Assembly: GCA_017383485.1 (NCBI GenBank) | Contig: JAFNXM010000036.1 | Coordinates: 62,001 to 126,000 of the forward strand | DNA from: Bacteroidaceae bacterium | GTDB taxonomy: Bacteria; Bacteroidota; Bacteroidia; Bacteroidales; Bacteroidaceae | Length of the DNA stretch: 64,000 nt | Direction: 5' to 3' | Shown here: positions 18,325 through 26,871 of the stretch, in pieces | Numbering within the stretch: position 1 is the stretch's first letter | How the letters are laid out: each line of letters begins with the position of its first letter | Translations under genes and position numbers: made by a program | Notes under the pieces: generated by a model | Database searches by the model: none | The model's input: only the letters and a program-made list of their open reading frames with translations | What the model was told of the DNA's origin: nothing

Positions 18325-18683
18325 AAAAAATGCGAAAAATTTTGACAAACGCTGTTGACGAAATAGAACGCGTCGTAGCAACGACCTTTGACCTCGCTGA
18401 AAAAAACCAAGGCTTTGTTGAAAAAAGGTCTAAGATATTTTTCACGAGACGTCGCGAAATTTTTACAAAACCTAACCTTTTTCCAACTTTTCAGGTCAGA
18501 AAAATCAGTACATCACCCCCACTTTTTCACAAAAAAACGATAAAAGCCTTAGGCTTTTTCACATTTCTCCCCGAAAAGCCCCATTTTTGACTGCTCGTAC
18601 ACGCCGTATTTGCGGCCAAAGGTAGGCGCGATTGATTTTAAGCGATTCTCGCCTTCGAAAAATGCGAAATATTTTGACAAAAT
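18325..18683 (+). repeat. Long intergenic element, copy 2
   Basis: About 359 bp. Left end AAATGCGAAAAATTTTGAC (from 18328), right end AAATGCGAAATATTTTGAC (from 18659): terminal direct repeats of about 20 bp. By eye roughly nine of ten bases match the reverse complement of copy 1. It contains the nested module (AAAAAAGGTCTAAGATATT...GTCGCGAAATTTTT, 18420-18490), ACGCCGTATTTGCGGCCAAAG (18600-18620) and GATTTTAAGCGATTCTC. It lies between the convergent 17525 and comM genes. Confidence 0.85.
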
Positions 18684-18747
18684 TGGGGCATAAAAAACAG
18701 GAGCTACTATCAATCATAGTAACTCCTGTGAAGGATGTCAGGGGACT

Positions 18748-20286
18748 TTATTCTCCCCACGTAGAACGGTCCAAATTGCGATAGCCCACCGCCTCGGCGA
18801 TATGATTGGGCTGAATGTCTGTGCTGCCCGCCAGGTCGGCTATCGTGCGTGCCACCTTCAGGATGCGACTATAGGCACGAGCGGAAAGATCCAGGCGCTC
18901 CATAGCCTTGCGTAGCAGCGTCGAAGCCTCGTCCGACAGGTTGCAGTACGTTTGCAGCATCTTCTCGCTCATCTGCGCGTTGCAGTGCACACCCTTGACG
19001 TCGGCAAAGCGAGCGGACTGAATGGCACGTGCAGCCTCCACCCTGGCACGGATGTCGCGGCTATGTTCTCCTGCCTTCATCTCGGTGAGTTTGTTAAACG
19101 GCACAGGTTGGATTTCCACCTGCAAGTCGATACGATCGAGCAGTGGTCCGCTGATTTTGCTCATATATCTCAGCACTTGTCCCGGTGTACAGGTGCACGT
19201 GCGATTGGGGTCGTTGTAGTAGCCACAGGGGCAGGGATTCATCGACGCCACCAGCATAAATGATGCCGGCAGTGTGGTGGAATATTTCGCACGCGAGATG
19301 CTGATCTCACGATCCTCGAGCGGCTGGCGCATAGTCTCCAGTGCCGAGCGATTAAATTCTGGCAATTCGTCCAGAAACAAGACCCCATTGTGTGCCAGCG
19401 AGATCTCGCCGGGCTGAAGTGTAGCACCGCCACCAATCAATGCGACATCGGAAATCGTATGATGCGGACTGCGGAATGGACGCTTGTGCAGGAGCGAAAT
19501 ACTACTGCCCAACTTTCCCGCTACGGAGTGTATCTTTGTTGTTTCCAAGCTCTCTGCCAGGGTAAACGAGGGCAGGATAGATGGCAGACGCTTTGCCATC
19601 ATACTTTTCCCACACCCAGGGCTGCCCACCAGTATAATATTGTGTCCGCCGGCAGCTGCCACTTCAAAGGCGCGCTTGACATTTTCTTGCCCCTTAACCT
19701 CTGCGAAATCTAATTCCTCTTCCAATACGTGCGCGGCAAACTCTGCACGCGTATCCACCTCGGTGGCGGGAATCTCTGCCTTGCCTTGCAGATGCTCTAC
19801 CACTTGCGACAGATGCTTTGCGCCGTAGACTTTCAATCGGTCCACTACGGCTGCCTCGCGGGCGTTCTCCTCGGGCACAAACAGGGCACGATAACCCTTC
19901 GCTCTGGCCATGATGGCAACGGGCAATAGACCTCGCACGGGGCGCAAACTGCCATCCAATCCCAATTCGCCGACAAAGAGGCAACCCTCCATACATTCGG
20001 GCTCCAGTATGTTAGATGCGGCCATCAAAGCCAGGGCCAGGGGCAGGTCGTAGCCGGTGCCTTCCTTGCGGACGTCGGCGGGTGCAAAGTTGACCACGGT
20101 CTTTTGAGCCGATATGTAGCATTTGCTGTTGAGCAAAGCACTCTCGACACGCGAACGGCTTTCGCGCACGGCGCTGTCAGGGAGTCCGACCATAAAGAAA
20201 CCATCTCCGCGCATGGTGCTGACCTCCAGCATCACTTCCATAGCATCCAGGCCATTGACTGCGGCGGTATGTATTGAGACGAGCAT
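18748..20286 (-). CDS. comM: YifB/ComM family AAA+ ATPase (Mg-chelatase-like)
   Basis: The start at 20286 (MLVSIHTAAVNGLDAMEV) gives 512 aa, the usual family length; a longer frame to 20370 adds 28 unconserved residues. The N-terminal Lon-like domain of ChlI-type proteins (about 1-175) contains GLPDSAVRESRSRV and FAPADVRKEGTGYDLPLAL. The AAA+ core has Walker A GSPGCGKS (221-228), Walker B region GVLFLDELPEF, and the Cys-rich NPCPCGYYNDPNRTCTC seen in this family. Proteobacterial ComM is a hexameric helicase promoting branch migration in natural transformation; the same role here is inferred. It follows the TlpA-like gene with 88 bp between. Confidence 0.9.
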   Translation of the reverse strand: MLVSIHTAAVNGLDAMEVMLEVSTMRGDGFFMVGLPDSAVRESRSRVESALLNSKCYISAQKTVVNFAPADVRKEGTGYDLPLALALMAASNILEPECMEGCLFVGELGLDGSLRPVRGLLPVAIMARAKGYRALFVPEENAREAAVVDRLKVYGAKHLSQVVEHLQGKAEIPATEVDTRAEFAAHVLEEELDFAEVKGQENVKRAFEVAAAGGHNIILVGSPGCGKSMMAKRLPSILPSFTLAESLETTKIHSVAGKLGSSISLLHKRPFRSPHHTISDVALIGGGATLQPGEISLAHNGVLFLDELPEFNRSALETMRQPLEDREISISRAKYSTTLPASFMLVASMNPCPCGYYNDPNRTCTCTPGQVLRYMSKISGPLLDRIDLQVEIQPVPFNKLTEMKAGEHSRDIRARVEAARAIQSARFADVKGVHCNAQMSEKMLQTYCNLSDEASTLLRKAMERLDLSARAYSRILKVARTIADLAGSTDIQPNHIAEAVGYRNLDRSTWGE

Positions 20287-20374
20287 AGTATTTTCGTGAA
20301 ATGTCTGTAATCGATAGATATTTGTTTGGCAGAGCGTCGGCGACATCAATCGTGTCGGCAATTGCCCCAAGGCA

Positions 20375-21382
20375 TCATTCTACCATCTCTCGGATAGTTT
20401 TTTCCAACTCTACGTGAATCACATCTCGAGCGTAGACTTTTCCCTCTTTGTCCAACAGAATATTGCCGGGGATAGTCTGCACATCATAGGCTAAAACGGC
20501 GGGTGATTGCCACACCAGACCATCGCACACCAGATCCATGGCCAGTGTATCGGCGCCCAGGCGGTATTTGAATTCGTCGGCGTTGTAATCCAACGATACG
20601 GCGACAAAATCCACCTTGCCGTTCAACTCTTTTTTCAATCTCTGAATCAGACTGGCTTGTTGCAGGGATGCATCCAGCCATGTAGACCAAAATAGGATGG
20701 CTGTAGGACGTTTGATAGAATCTCCTAAATGTATAGTGTCGCCCTTCAATGTTTCAAGTTGCAGATAGGGCGTCTTTTCTCCTTTCTCCAAGCGTGCTTT
20801 TGCTGAAAAATGCTCGGCGATAAGCGACACGTAGGCATTTTCTGGCTGATGCTTTTGCAGGGTGAAGATCAGTTCATACATTTTCTTTTCCCTGCTGTTG
20901 GCATGCGACAGGACATACTGCTCGTACACCGCTACTGCCGCCAAAGATTTCGGATGTTTCTCGACAAATCGCGTAACCTCTGCTTGCAATTCCTTGCCCT
21001 GCTTGTCTGCGATGTTTTTCCGAAACTTCGTAAGCAGTTCGTTTTCCTCAGAACCCTCTACGCTTGCCCTTGATAGAGCCGAGGCCTGGGCTTCGTATTC
21101 CAAAACGTCGCCAGGTAGCGCCACAAGCAGAGTCTGTATGTTTTTAGGAAAGACCAGTGCAACGATAGCGCTGTCCACCAATTCCCGCTCGTACTTAAAC
21201 GTTCCCTTCTTTACCTTAATCGTATCGTAACCCTCGAATCCACCATTCGGACTGTATGCAAGGATGTTCAACTCGTTCTGCCCTTCGATATGCCCTTTCA
21301 ATGTGAAGGTGCGATCCGAACCTCTGCATGCAGTAAGCAGTAGAGCAAAAACAAAAAGCAGCAGGTAAAAGTATCTGTTCAT
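20375..21382 (-). CDS. TlpA-like thioredoxin-fold lipoprotein lacking the CxxC motif
   Basis: The lipoprotein signal ends LLTAC (Cys19). Residues about 27-120 resemble the DUF4369 beta-domain of Bacteroidetes thiol-disulfide proteins (FTLKGHIEGQNELNILAY). A helical linker follows, then a thioredoxin fold (about 205-335) with ILFWSTWLDASLQQ, VDFVAVSLDYN and the cis-Pro region QTIPGNILLDKEGKVYARD. Where active members have WCxxC this protein has W235-L236-D237-A238-S239, so both cysteines are gone and thiol redox chemistry is unlikely. It could be a binding or scaffold relative. It lies between the FNT and comM genes on the same strand. Confidence 0.8.
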   Translation of the reverse strand: MNRYFYLLLFVFALLLTACRGSDRTFTLKGHIEGQNELNILAYSPNGGFEGYDTIKVKKGTFKYERELVDSAIVALVFPKNIQTLLVALPGDVLEYEAQASALSRASVEGSEENELLTKFRKNIADKQGKELQAEVTRFVEKHPKSLAAVAVYEQYVLSHANSREKKMYELIFTLQKHQPENAYVSLIAEHFSAKARLEKGEKTPYLQLETLKGDTIHLGDSIKRPTAILFWSTWLDASLQQASLIQRLKKELNGKVDFVAVSLDYNADEFKYRLGADTLAMDLVCDGLVWQSPAVLAYDVQTIPGNILLDKEGKVYARDVIHVELEKTIREMVE

Positions 21383-21417
21383 AGGAAATATAAATATTCG
21401 TGTGCTCGGATGAAAAT

Positions 21418-22020
21418 TTATTCAGGATTTCCACCCATCACCCAACGGTATAGATTGCAACCGACAAAGTTGCCAACGACGATGCTTAGGTAAAAGGGCA
21501 CGATCTCGGACCAATGCTGGCCGAGGTATTCGAACGGCGCACTCATATAAAAGAAGGCATCGGCGGCACAGTGGGGAAATCCGCACTGAATAAACAAAGG
21601 CACACCGATGAGCAGGGGCAGCATATTCCCCTTACGGGCAAAGGTGACGGCAGTAGTCATGATGAATCCGCAACCTATGGCCAGCAGGCCGCCGCGGAGG
21701 GGACCGAGATTCAATCTGCCTTGCAGTATCTCCTGTGCCGAACCCTGCAGATCCATGAGCGAACAGTGTGTCAACATGGCCATTAGAAAACAGCCCACCA
21801 AGTTGCCCGAGAGCACGAATGCCAAATAGGGCAACTCGTTCTTCTTGATAAATCCTGCGGTACCAGTATAGAGTTTCAATTTATACCCTACGACGGTGAG
21901 CAAGGCAAAGGCAAAGAGCACGCTGCCCACGATGTCGCGCAAGGCCAGGAAACCAAAGCCAGCGATACCTACGGCTACACCCGAGAGTATGGCAGATTTG
22001 AAATTTTCTACGTTGATCAT
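21418..22020 (-). CDS. Compact formate/nitrite transporter (FNT) family channel
   Basis: The start at 22020 (MINVENFKSAILSG) gives 200 aa, short for FNT (usually about 250-290). All six hydrophobic segments seem present: AILSGVAVGIAGFGFLAL, VGSVLFAFALLTVVGYKLKLYTG, PYLAFVLSGNLVGCFLMAML, GGLLAIGCGFIMTTAVTFA, LLIGVPLFIQCGFPHCAADAFF and PFYLSIVVGNFVGCNLYRWV. The FxxCGFPHCAAD segment carries the family's pore His. The likely cargo is a small monovalent anion (formate, nitrite or hydrosulfide); the sequence does not decide. A weak hairpin (22102-22129) separates it from the ligase gene upstream. Confidence 0.75.
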   Translation of the reverse strand: MINVENFKSAILSGVAVGIAGFGFLALRDIVGSVLFAFALLTVVGYKLKLYTGTAGFIKKNELPYLAFVLSGNLVGCFLMAMLTHCSLMDLQGSAQEILQGRLNLGPLRGGLLAIGCGFIMTTAVTFARKGNMLPLLIGVPLFIQCGFPHCAADAFFYMSAPFEYLGQHWSEIVPFYLSIVVGNFVGCNLYRWVMGGNPE

Positions 22021-22167
22021 ATATGAGGAGGATTGGTTGAGACGCCGCAAGATTATATACAAATCTCACGCGAGTCCATTAAATATGTTAAATCCAAACA
22101 GCAGACCATTTTTGGTGAATCTTGGTCTGCCGTCTGTGGATTATTGATTGTTGTCTGTTGACTTCAC

Positions 22168-24066
22168 TTAGAGCGAAGCCAGGTTCTTTTCGTTCAAAGT
22201 TTGCTTACCTTCCGCAGTATAAACGTATTCGATACGATCTGCGTAGGCCTTTTCAATCTTACCGCGTACCATTTTCATGGTCGAGTTGATCATTTGATTT
22301 TGCTCGGTGAAAGGTTCGGACAATACGGCGAATGCGCTGGGCAACCAACGTTCGGGGAACATGCCTTCAAACTCTCCGCCGCGCTTGAACTTAGCGATTT
22401 CCTTTTCCAGCTTTTCCAGTGCCGCCTTCTTGCCTTCCTCTGTATCGAGAGTCAGACCCAGATGCTGCAACTTGCGGCGCAGATTTTCCTTGTTGGGTAC
22501 AATCAATGCGATGGTCGAGGGAGATTGATTGTTGTAGAGCATCACTTGGTCGATATACTTAGACTTTTCCACCAAAGCTTCTTCGATGCCTTCGGGGCTG
22601 TACTTTTCGCCGTCGCTTGATATGAGAAGGCTCTTGAATCTACCCTTGACGTAGAGCAAACCTTCGGCAGACATATAGCCCAAGTCGCCTGTGTAGAGGT
22701 AGCCGTCGCGTACGGTCTCGGCGGTAGACTCGGGATTCTTCCAGTAGCCAGCCATGACGTTTTCGCCCTTGACTACGATTTCGCCCATTTCACCTACGGG
22801 CAATTCCTTGCCTTCGCTGTCGCAAATCTTCACTTCGATAGGCTTCACCAGCTTACCGCTTGAACCAAAACGATACAGGTCGGGGCCATTACTTGAGATC
22901 ACAGGTGTAGCCTCGCTCAGGCCGTAGCCTTGATACATAGGCATGCCGATGCCGACATAGAACTTCTGCAAATCTTTGTCCAACAGAGCACCACCGCCAA
23001 TAAAGAAGCGCATTTCGCCGCCAAAGTTCTGACGCACTTTGCTGAACAGAATTTTGTCGAACAAAGCGACAAGGGGCTTCAGGATAAGGCGCCAACCCTT
23101 GAAGTCCAGGTTGGAGTCGCCATAATACAACTGTGTCAACTTCATACCAAAGTTGAAGAGTTTCACAGTCGTAGCACCCTTTGCACGGATACCATTCTCG
23201 ATATTCTTCTTGAACGTCTTAGCCAAAGCTGGTACGCTCAGGATGAAATGAGGTCTAACCTCGCGGATATTCAACGGGATGTTCTTCAATGTTTCCAACG
23301 GTGTACGACCCACCTGTACGGTAGCCGCAGTAGCACCCGCCGCCATCATAATATAGAATCCCACGACGTGGGCAAAACAGTGGTCCAAAGGCAAAATGAT
23401 CAACGTGCGCCACGTCTCATCAATATTGACCAAAGTACGCGCCTGCTCTACGTTGGCGGTATAGTTACGGTGTGTCAGCACGACACCTTTGGGATCGGCC
23501 GTAGTACCACTGGTATAGGTGATCGTAGCGTAGTCGTCGTTTTGAATAGAGTGGGCTACTGCCAAGAACTCCTCTTCGGTGTGTTCCGACAGGAACTTAT
23601 CACCCATCGCGATGAGTTCTGACAAAGCGATTTCGCCCTCTTCGTAGGTTTCCATTTCATCAAATACAATCACCTTTTGTACGGCTGGCAATTGTGACTT
23701 GATCAGACGAATTTTCTTCAACTGTTGTCCGCTCACCATGACATATTTTACATCGCCGTGAACGAGGCGGAACATCAAGTCGTTGCTTTCTTCCAATTTG
23801 ATACTGAGGGGCACGTTGATAGCGCCGGCGTAGAACATCGCCAATTCACCAATTACCCAAAGGTTGCGACCTTCGCTCAACAACGCCATAGTATCTCCCT
23901 TCTTCACGCCGAGCGCTTGCAATCCGGCACCGATACGATACACCTGTTCCTTGACTTGAGTGTAAGTCGTAGGCTCGAATTCCTTTTTAGTCTTTTCCAA
24001 CAAAAAAGTATTGTTGGGATACTGCTTCACAGACGCTTCGAAAAGGTCTACAATTGTCTTTTTCAT
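22168..24066 (-). CDS. AMP-forming long-chain acyl-CoA synthetase family protein
   Basis: ANL-superfamily adenylating enzyme of 632 aa, best matching long-chain fatty-acid CoA ligases. The P-loop-like motif is YTSGTTADPKGVVLTHRN (about 190-207). The FIGGGALLDKDLQKFY and YQGYGLSEATPVIS segments bind acyl and AMP moieties. The hinge is YTGDLGYMSAEGLLYVKGR. The catalytic Lys region near the C terminus may be diverged (MINSTMKMVRGKIEKAY). It would activate fatty acids for phospholipid or storage metabolism on the inner membrane face. The C-terminal insertion with long helices (EEGKKAALEKLEKEIAKFK) fits the Bacteroidetes type. Own promoter box at 24094. Confidence 0.88.
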   Translation of the reverse strand: MKKTIVDLFEASVKQYPNNTFLLEKTKKEFEPTTYTQVKEQVYRIGAGLQALGVKKGDTMALLSEGRNLWVIGELAMFYAGAINVPLSIKLEESNDLMFRLVHGDVKYVMVSGQQLKKIRLIKSQLPAVQKVIVFDEMETYEEGEIALSELIAMGDKFLSEHTEEEFLAVAHSIQNDDYATITYTSGTTADPKGVVLTHRNYTANVEQARTLVNIDETWRTLIILPLDHCFAHVVGFYIMMAAGATAATVQVGRTPLETLKNIPLNIREVRPHFILSVPALAKTFKKNIENGIRAKGATTVKLFNFGMKLTQLYYGDSNLDFKGWRLILKPLVALFDKILFSKVRQNFGGEMRFFIGGGALLDKDLQKFYVGIGMPMYQGYGLSEATPVISSNGPDLYRFGSSGKLVKPIEVKICDSEGKELPVGEMGEIVVKGENVMAGYWKNPESTAETVRDGYLYTGDLGYMSAEGLLYVKGRFKSLLISSDGEKYSPEGIEEALVEKSKYIDQVMLYNNQSPSTIALIVPNKENLRRKLQHLGLTLDTEEGKKAALEKLEKEIAKFKRGGEFEGMFPERWLPSAFAVLSEPFTEQNQMINSTMKMVRGKIEKAYADRIEYVYTAEGKQTLNEKNLASL

Positions 24067-24093
24067 AAGATCATTTATTAATAGTATTTATTG

Positions 24094-24101
24094 CAAATGT
24101 A
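24094..24101 (-). promoter_or_regulatory. -7 box for the acyl-CoA ligase gene
   Basis: CAAATGTA on the plus strand reads TACATTTG on the minus strand, 28 bp upstream of the start. A second such box (CAAAGATA, 24150-24157) lies farther up. Confidence 0.55.
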
Positions 24102-24262
24102 GTCTGGAGGAAAGTCGAATTTCCCCTCTTCTTCTTATAATACAGGCGCCAAAGATACAGAAAGATAAGAGAAGAACGAAACAAAATGTTAATTTTTCCT
24201 ACGTTCACCGCGTCTAACTTCTATTTTTTTCAATTTTTCTTTTCCCAACTACTTATTATTTT

Positions 24263-24270
24263 TACCTTTG
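24263..24270 (+). promoter_or_regulatory. -7 box of the riboswitch-btuB transcript
   Basis: TACCTTTG just before the cobalamin riboswitch; transcription starting about 7 bp later would include the whole aptamer. Confidence 0.6.
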
Positions 24271-24272
24271 CC

Positions 24273-24515
24273 CGCAAATGCGGTCGCCCCATTGGGCGTG
24301 AAAAGGGAAACGGGTGTGAATCCCGTGCAGTCCCGCTGCTGTATACCTTTATTTATCTCCTCAAATCCGTGCGCCGAGTTGTAGCACCGAGGTCTCACTC
24401 TTTTTCATGCAGACTTCACCGCCGAGACACACCGCGCCGCAGACATGCCACTATGTTGGACCAAAAACCAACACGGGAAGGCTTTTGAGGAAAAGGACAA
24501 GCCAGAAGACCTGCC
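24273..24515 (+). ncRNA. Cobalamin riboswitch (AdoCbl/B12 aptamer)
   Basis: The core signature is present: GGGAAACGGGTGTGAATCCC (24305-24324), then GTGCAGTCCCGCTGCTGT (24325-24342), corresponding to the conserved G-rich, AATCC and CCCGC-ACTGT elements. The 3' end matches the B12-box-like GCCAGAAGACCTGCC (24501-24515). A long peripheral region lies between. In this class cobalamin binding lowers expression of uptake genes downstream, and the next two genes are btuB-like and btuG-like. Ends are approximate to about 10 bases. Confidence 0.92.
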
Positions 24516-24676
24516 GCAGGAGTATGCCTCAATACATCGCTTCGAGGAAAAGCGATCGAGGTTCACCATCTATAGTTTTTGCAAGGGTACGTAGCGCGTA
24601 CCAGTATCCTTGTTTTATGGGAATCAAGGATTGACCGACGGATATCAGCATATCCGCTTGCAAGCCGTTTATTTCG

Positions 24677-26722
24677 ATGAACTACAAGTGTATCTTCACG
24701 CGAAAACCATTGTCTACTCTCGTCAGCATAAGCCTTGCGAGCCTACTTGCTTTGTGTCCTTGCCAGAACCTTTGGGGACAGAATAATTCTCCGGCGAAGG
24801 TGGATACACTGGGTACGGCTGTCGTGACAGGATATGCTGCCAAAGGAGATATGCAGCAGGCCGTGCCGACACAACAATTGACCTCGGCACAAATGCAGCA
24901 GATGGGCGTGAGCGACATCGGCGGTGCATTGCAACGACTATCCGGACTGCAACTGCGAGACTACGGCGGCGCAGGCGGACTGAAGACCGTCAGCGCACGA
25001 GGTCTGGGCGCCGCACATACAGTCGTAGCCTACGACGGACTGGCACTGGGCGATGCACGACAGGGGCAGACGGACTTGTCACGCTTCAACACAGAGTATC
25101 TGGATGGATTGACACTGTCGATAGCAGACGTTCCGAATTTGCTATGCCCCGTTCGCAACTTGGGTGCCGCCCTATTGGAGATGCATTCACAACAGACCGA
25201 CTCAACACACCGTCTGTCGGGCCGCGCAGGTATCAACGTCGGCTCGTTTGGTGCCGTTGCCCCCTCGCTACGACTACTGGGCAAGTGTACAGACCGCGTG
25301 ACCCTGGGCCTTTCTTCACACTTCTACCGCGCAGACAACAACTATCCGTTTATCCTGCAGAACGGCAAAATCACTACACACGAGACACGCGACCACAGCC
25401 ATATGCAAGCCTACACCGTACAGGGCAATTTGAGCGCTACGGACCAGGCGGGCGGTAAATGGCAAATGCTTCTTTTCTATAACAACGACGCCCGCGAGCT
25501 GCCAGGTCAGGTCATGTATTACACACAAAAGGGCACGGAGCAACTGGACGAACAACGCGCTTTCGCACAACTCAGGCAGGAGCGCCGATGGAACGACTGG
25601 AAGTGGATGTGTGCTGCCAAATTTTCTTTTTCCGAGAGTCTGTACGACGACATCAACCCACAATATCCCACAGGAGCACTGCGACAAAATTATTGGCAGC
25701 GCGAATGGTATGCTACGACAGGTGTGATGCGCCATTTCCAACGTTTCAGCGCGGCATATGCGGCGGATTATACTTACACCTCGCTCAATAGTAACCAGAA
25801 GGCGGCACCTCGTGCACAGCGGCATAGTTTGCAGCAAGCCTTGTCGTTGCGCTATATTCACCGCGTCCTGACGGCTACGGCGCGAGTGCTGGCTTATGAT
25901 GACTGGAATAGTTGTCCTGTGGGCGAAGCGGCGCAAAATGCACACCACATCTCACCCACGGCTGACGTGACGGCGCATCTGGTGTCGTGGCACAAGGATG
26001 CTGAACACTGGGGCAGACTGCGGGCACGCGTGCTTTACAAAGAATCGTATCGCGTGCCGACTTTCAGCGAGACGTACTACTATCATCTAGGCACACAAAG
26101 GCTACGTCCAGAATTGGCCAGACAGACGGGCGCTGGGCTCACACTGCAAGCGCAACCTGCGCCGTGGTGGCAAAATCTGGAGGTTTCGGCGGATGCCTAC
26201 TTCAATCATGTGCGAGACCGCATCAGTGCTATTCCCTACAACCTGTACGTATGGCAAACGGTGAATATGGGGCGCGTGAATATCTGGGGCACCGATGTGA
26301 CACTACACTCAACATTTTGCCCTGCAGAGCGTCACCTTTTGCTCCTACACACCAACTATTCATGGCAGAAGGCAACGGATCGCACGGACCCGACTTCGCG
26401 CAGTTATGGCAAGCAGCCGGCCTATATGCCGCAGCACACACTCGGTGCTTCTTTGGCTTGGGAAAATCCGTGGGCCAACCTTTCCATTTCGCTCACAGCC
26501 CTATCCGAAAGATGGAGCACCAACGAGCACGCCGCTGGCACCCTGCTGCCGGCTTATGCAGAGTGGGGCGTGGGGGCATATCGCGAGGTGAAATTGCCAC
26601 GAGGTGTGAGGTTGAATCTGCGCGCCGACGTGCTGAATCTATTCAACAAGCAATACGAAATCGTGCGCCGTTATCCGATGCCAGGCAGGCATTGGAAAGT
26701 GGGTGCGACGATAGCCTTTTAG
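24677..26722 (+). CDS. btuB: BtuB-type TonB-dependent cobalamin receptor
   Basis: The 681-aa outer-membrane receptor lies directly downstream of the cobalamin riboswitch. A signal peptide (ending NLWGQ) is followed by TonB-box-like VDTLGTAVVTGYAA, a plug domain (about 55-170: ISDIGGALQRLSG-like segment VSDIGGALQRLSGLQLRDYG, then VSARGLGAAHTVVAYDG and SIADVPNLL), and a 22-strand-type barrel with a closing NLFNKQYEIVRRYPMPGRHW and final Phe. Substrate assignment rests on the riboswitch and the BtuG-like neighbour, not on ligand residues. The paired lipoprotein gene starts 149 bp after the stop. Confidence 0.88.
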   Translation: MNYKCIFTRKPLSTLVSISLASLLALCPCQNLWGQNNSPAKVDTLGTAVVTGYAAKGDMQQAVPTQQLTSAQMQQMGVSDIGGALQRLSGLQLRDYGGAGGLKTVSARGLGAAHTVVAYDGLALGDARQGQTDLSRFNTEYLDGLTLSIADVPNLLCPVRNLGAALLEMHSQQTDSTHRLSGRAGINVGSFGAVAPSLRLLGKCTDRVTLGLSSHFYRADNNYPFILQNGKITTHETRDHSHMQAYTVQGNLSATDQAGGKWQMLLFYNNDARELPGQVMYYTQKGTEQLDEQRAFAQLRQERRWNDWKWMCAAKFSFSESLYDDINPQYPTGALRQNYWQREWYATTGVMRHFQRFSAAYAADYTYTSLNSNQKAAPRAQRHSLQQALSLRYIHRVLTATARVLAYDDWNSCPVGEAAQNAHHISPTADVTAHLVSWHKDAEHWGRLRARVLYKESYRVPTFSETYYYHLGTQRLRPELARQTGAGLTLQAQPAPWWQNLEVSADAYFNHVRDRISAIPYNLYVWQTVNMGRVNIWGTDVTLHSTFCPAERHLLLLHTNYSWQKATDRTDPTSRSYGKQPAYMPQHTLGASLAWENPWANLSISLTALSERWSTNEHAAGTLLPAYAEWGVGAYREVKLPRGVRLNLRADVLNLFNKQYEIVRRYPMPGRHWKVGATIAF

Positions 26723-26747
26723 GGATAATCGGAACTCTCAGAGTTCT

Positions 26748-26829
26748 CAGAGTCCTCAGAGAAATCAGAAAATACTGCGCCAGGATTACAGAGTCCTCAG
26801 AGAAATCAGAAAACACTACGCCAGGATTA
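26748..26829 (+). repeat. Two 41-bp direct repeats between btuB and btuG
   Basis: CAGAGTCCTCAGAGAAATCA begins both copies, at 26748 and 26789. They end CGCCAGGATTA and differ at only a few bases. They fill half of the 149-bp intercistronic gap. A shorter CTCAGAG repeat precedes them. Confidence 0.75.
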
Positions 26830-26871
26830 CGCAATACATATCACGAAAAAATCATCTTAAAATTTAAAATT

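Noticed and set aside
20287..20370. N-terminal extension of comM
   Set aside because: Adds 28 residues not seen in the family; MLVSIHTAAVNG at 20286 matches the usual family start.
26164..26871. Upstream in-frame extension of the btuG frame overlapping btuB
   Set aside because: The open frame is accidental; a lipoprotein signal begins at 26872, and btuB is a clear gene in the other frame.
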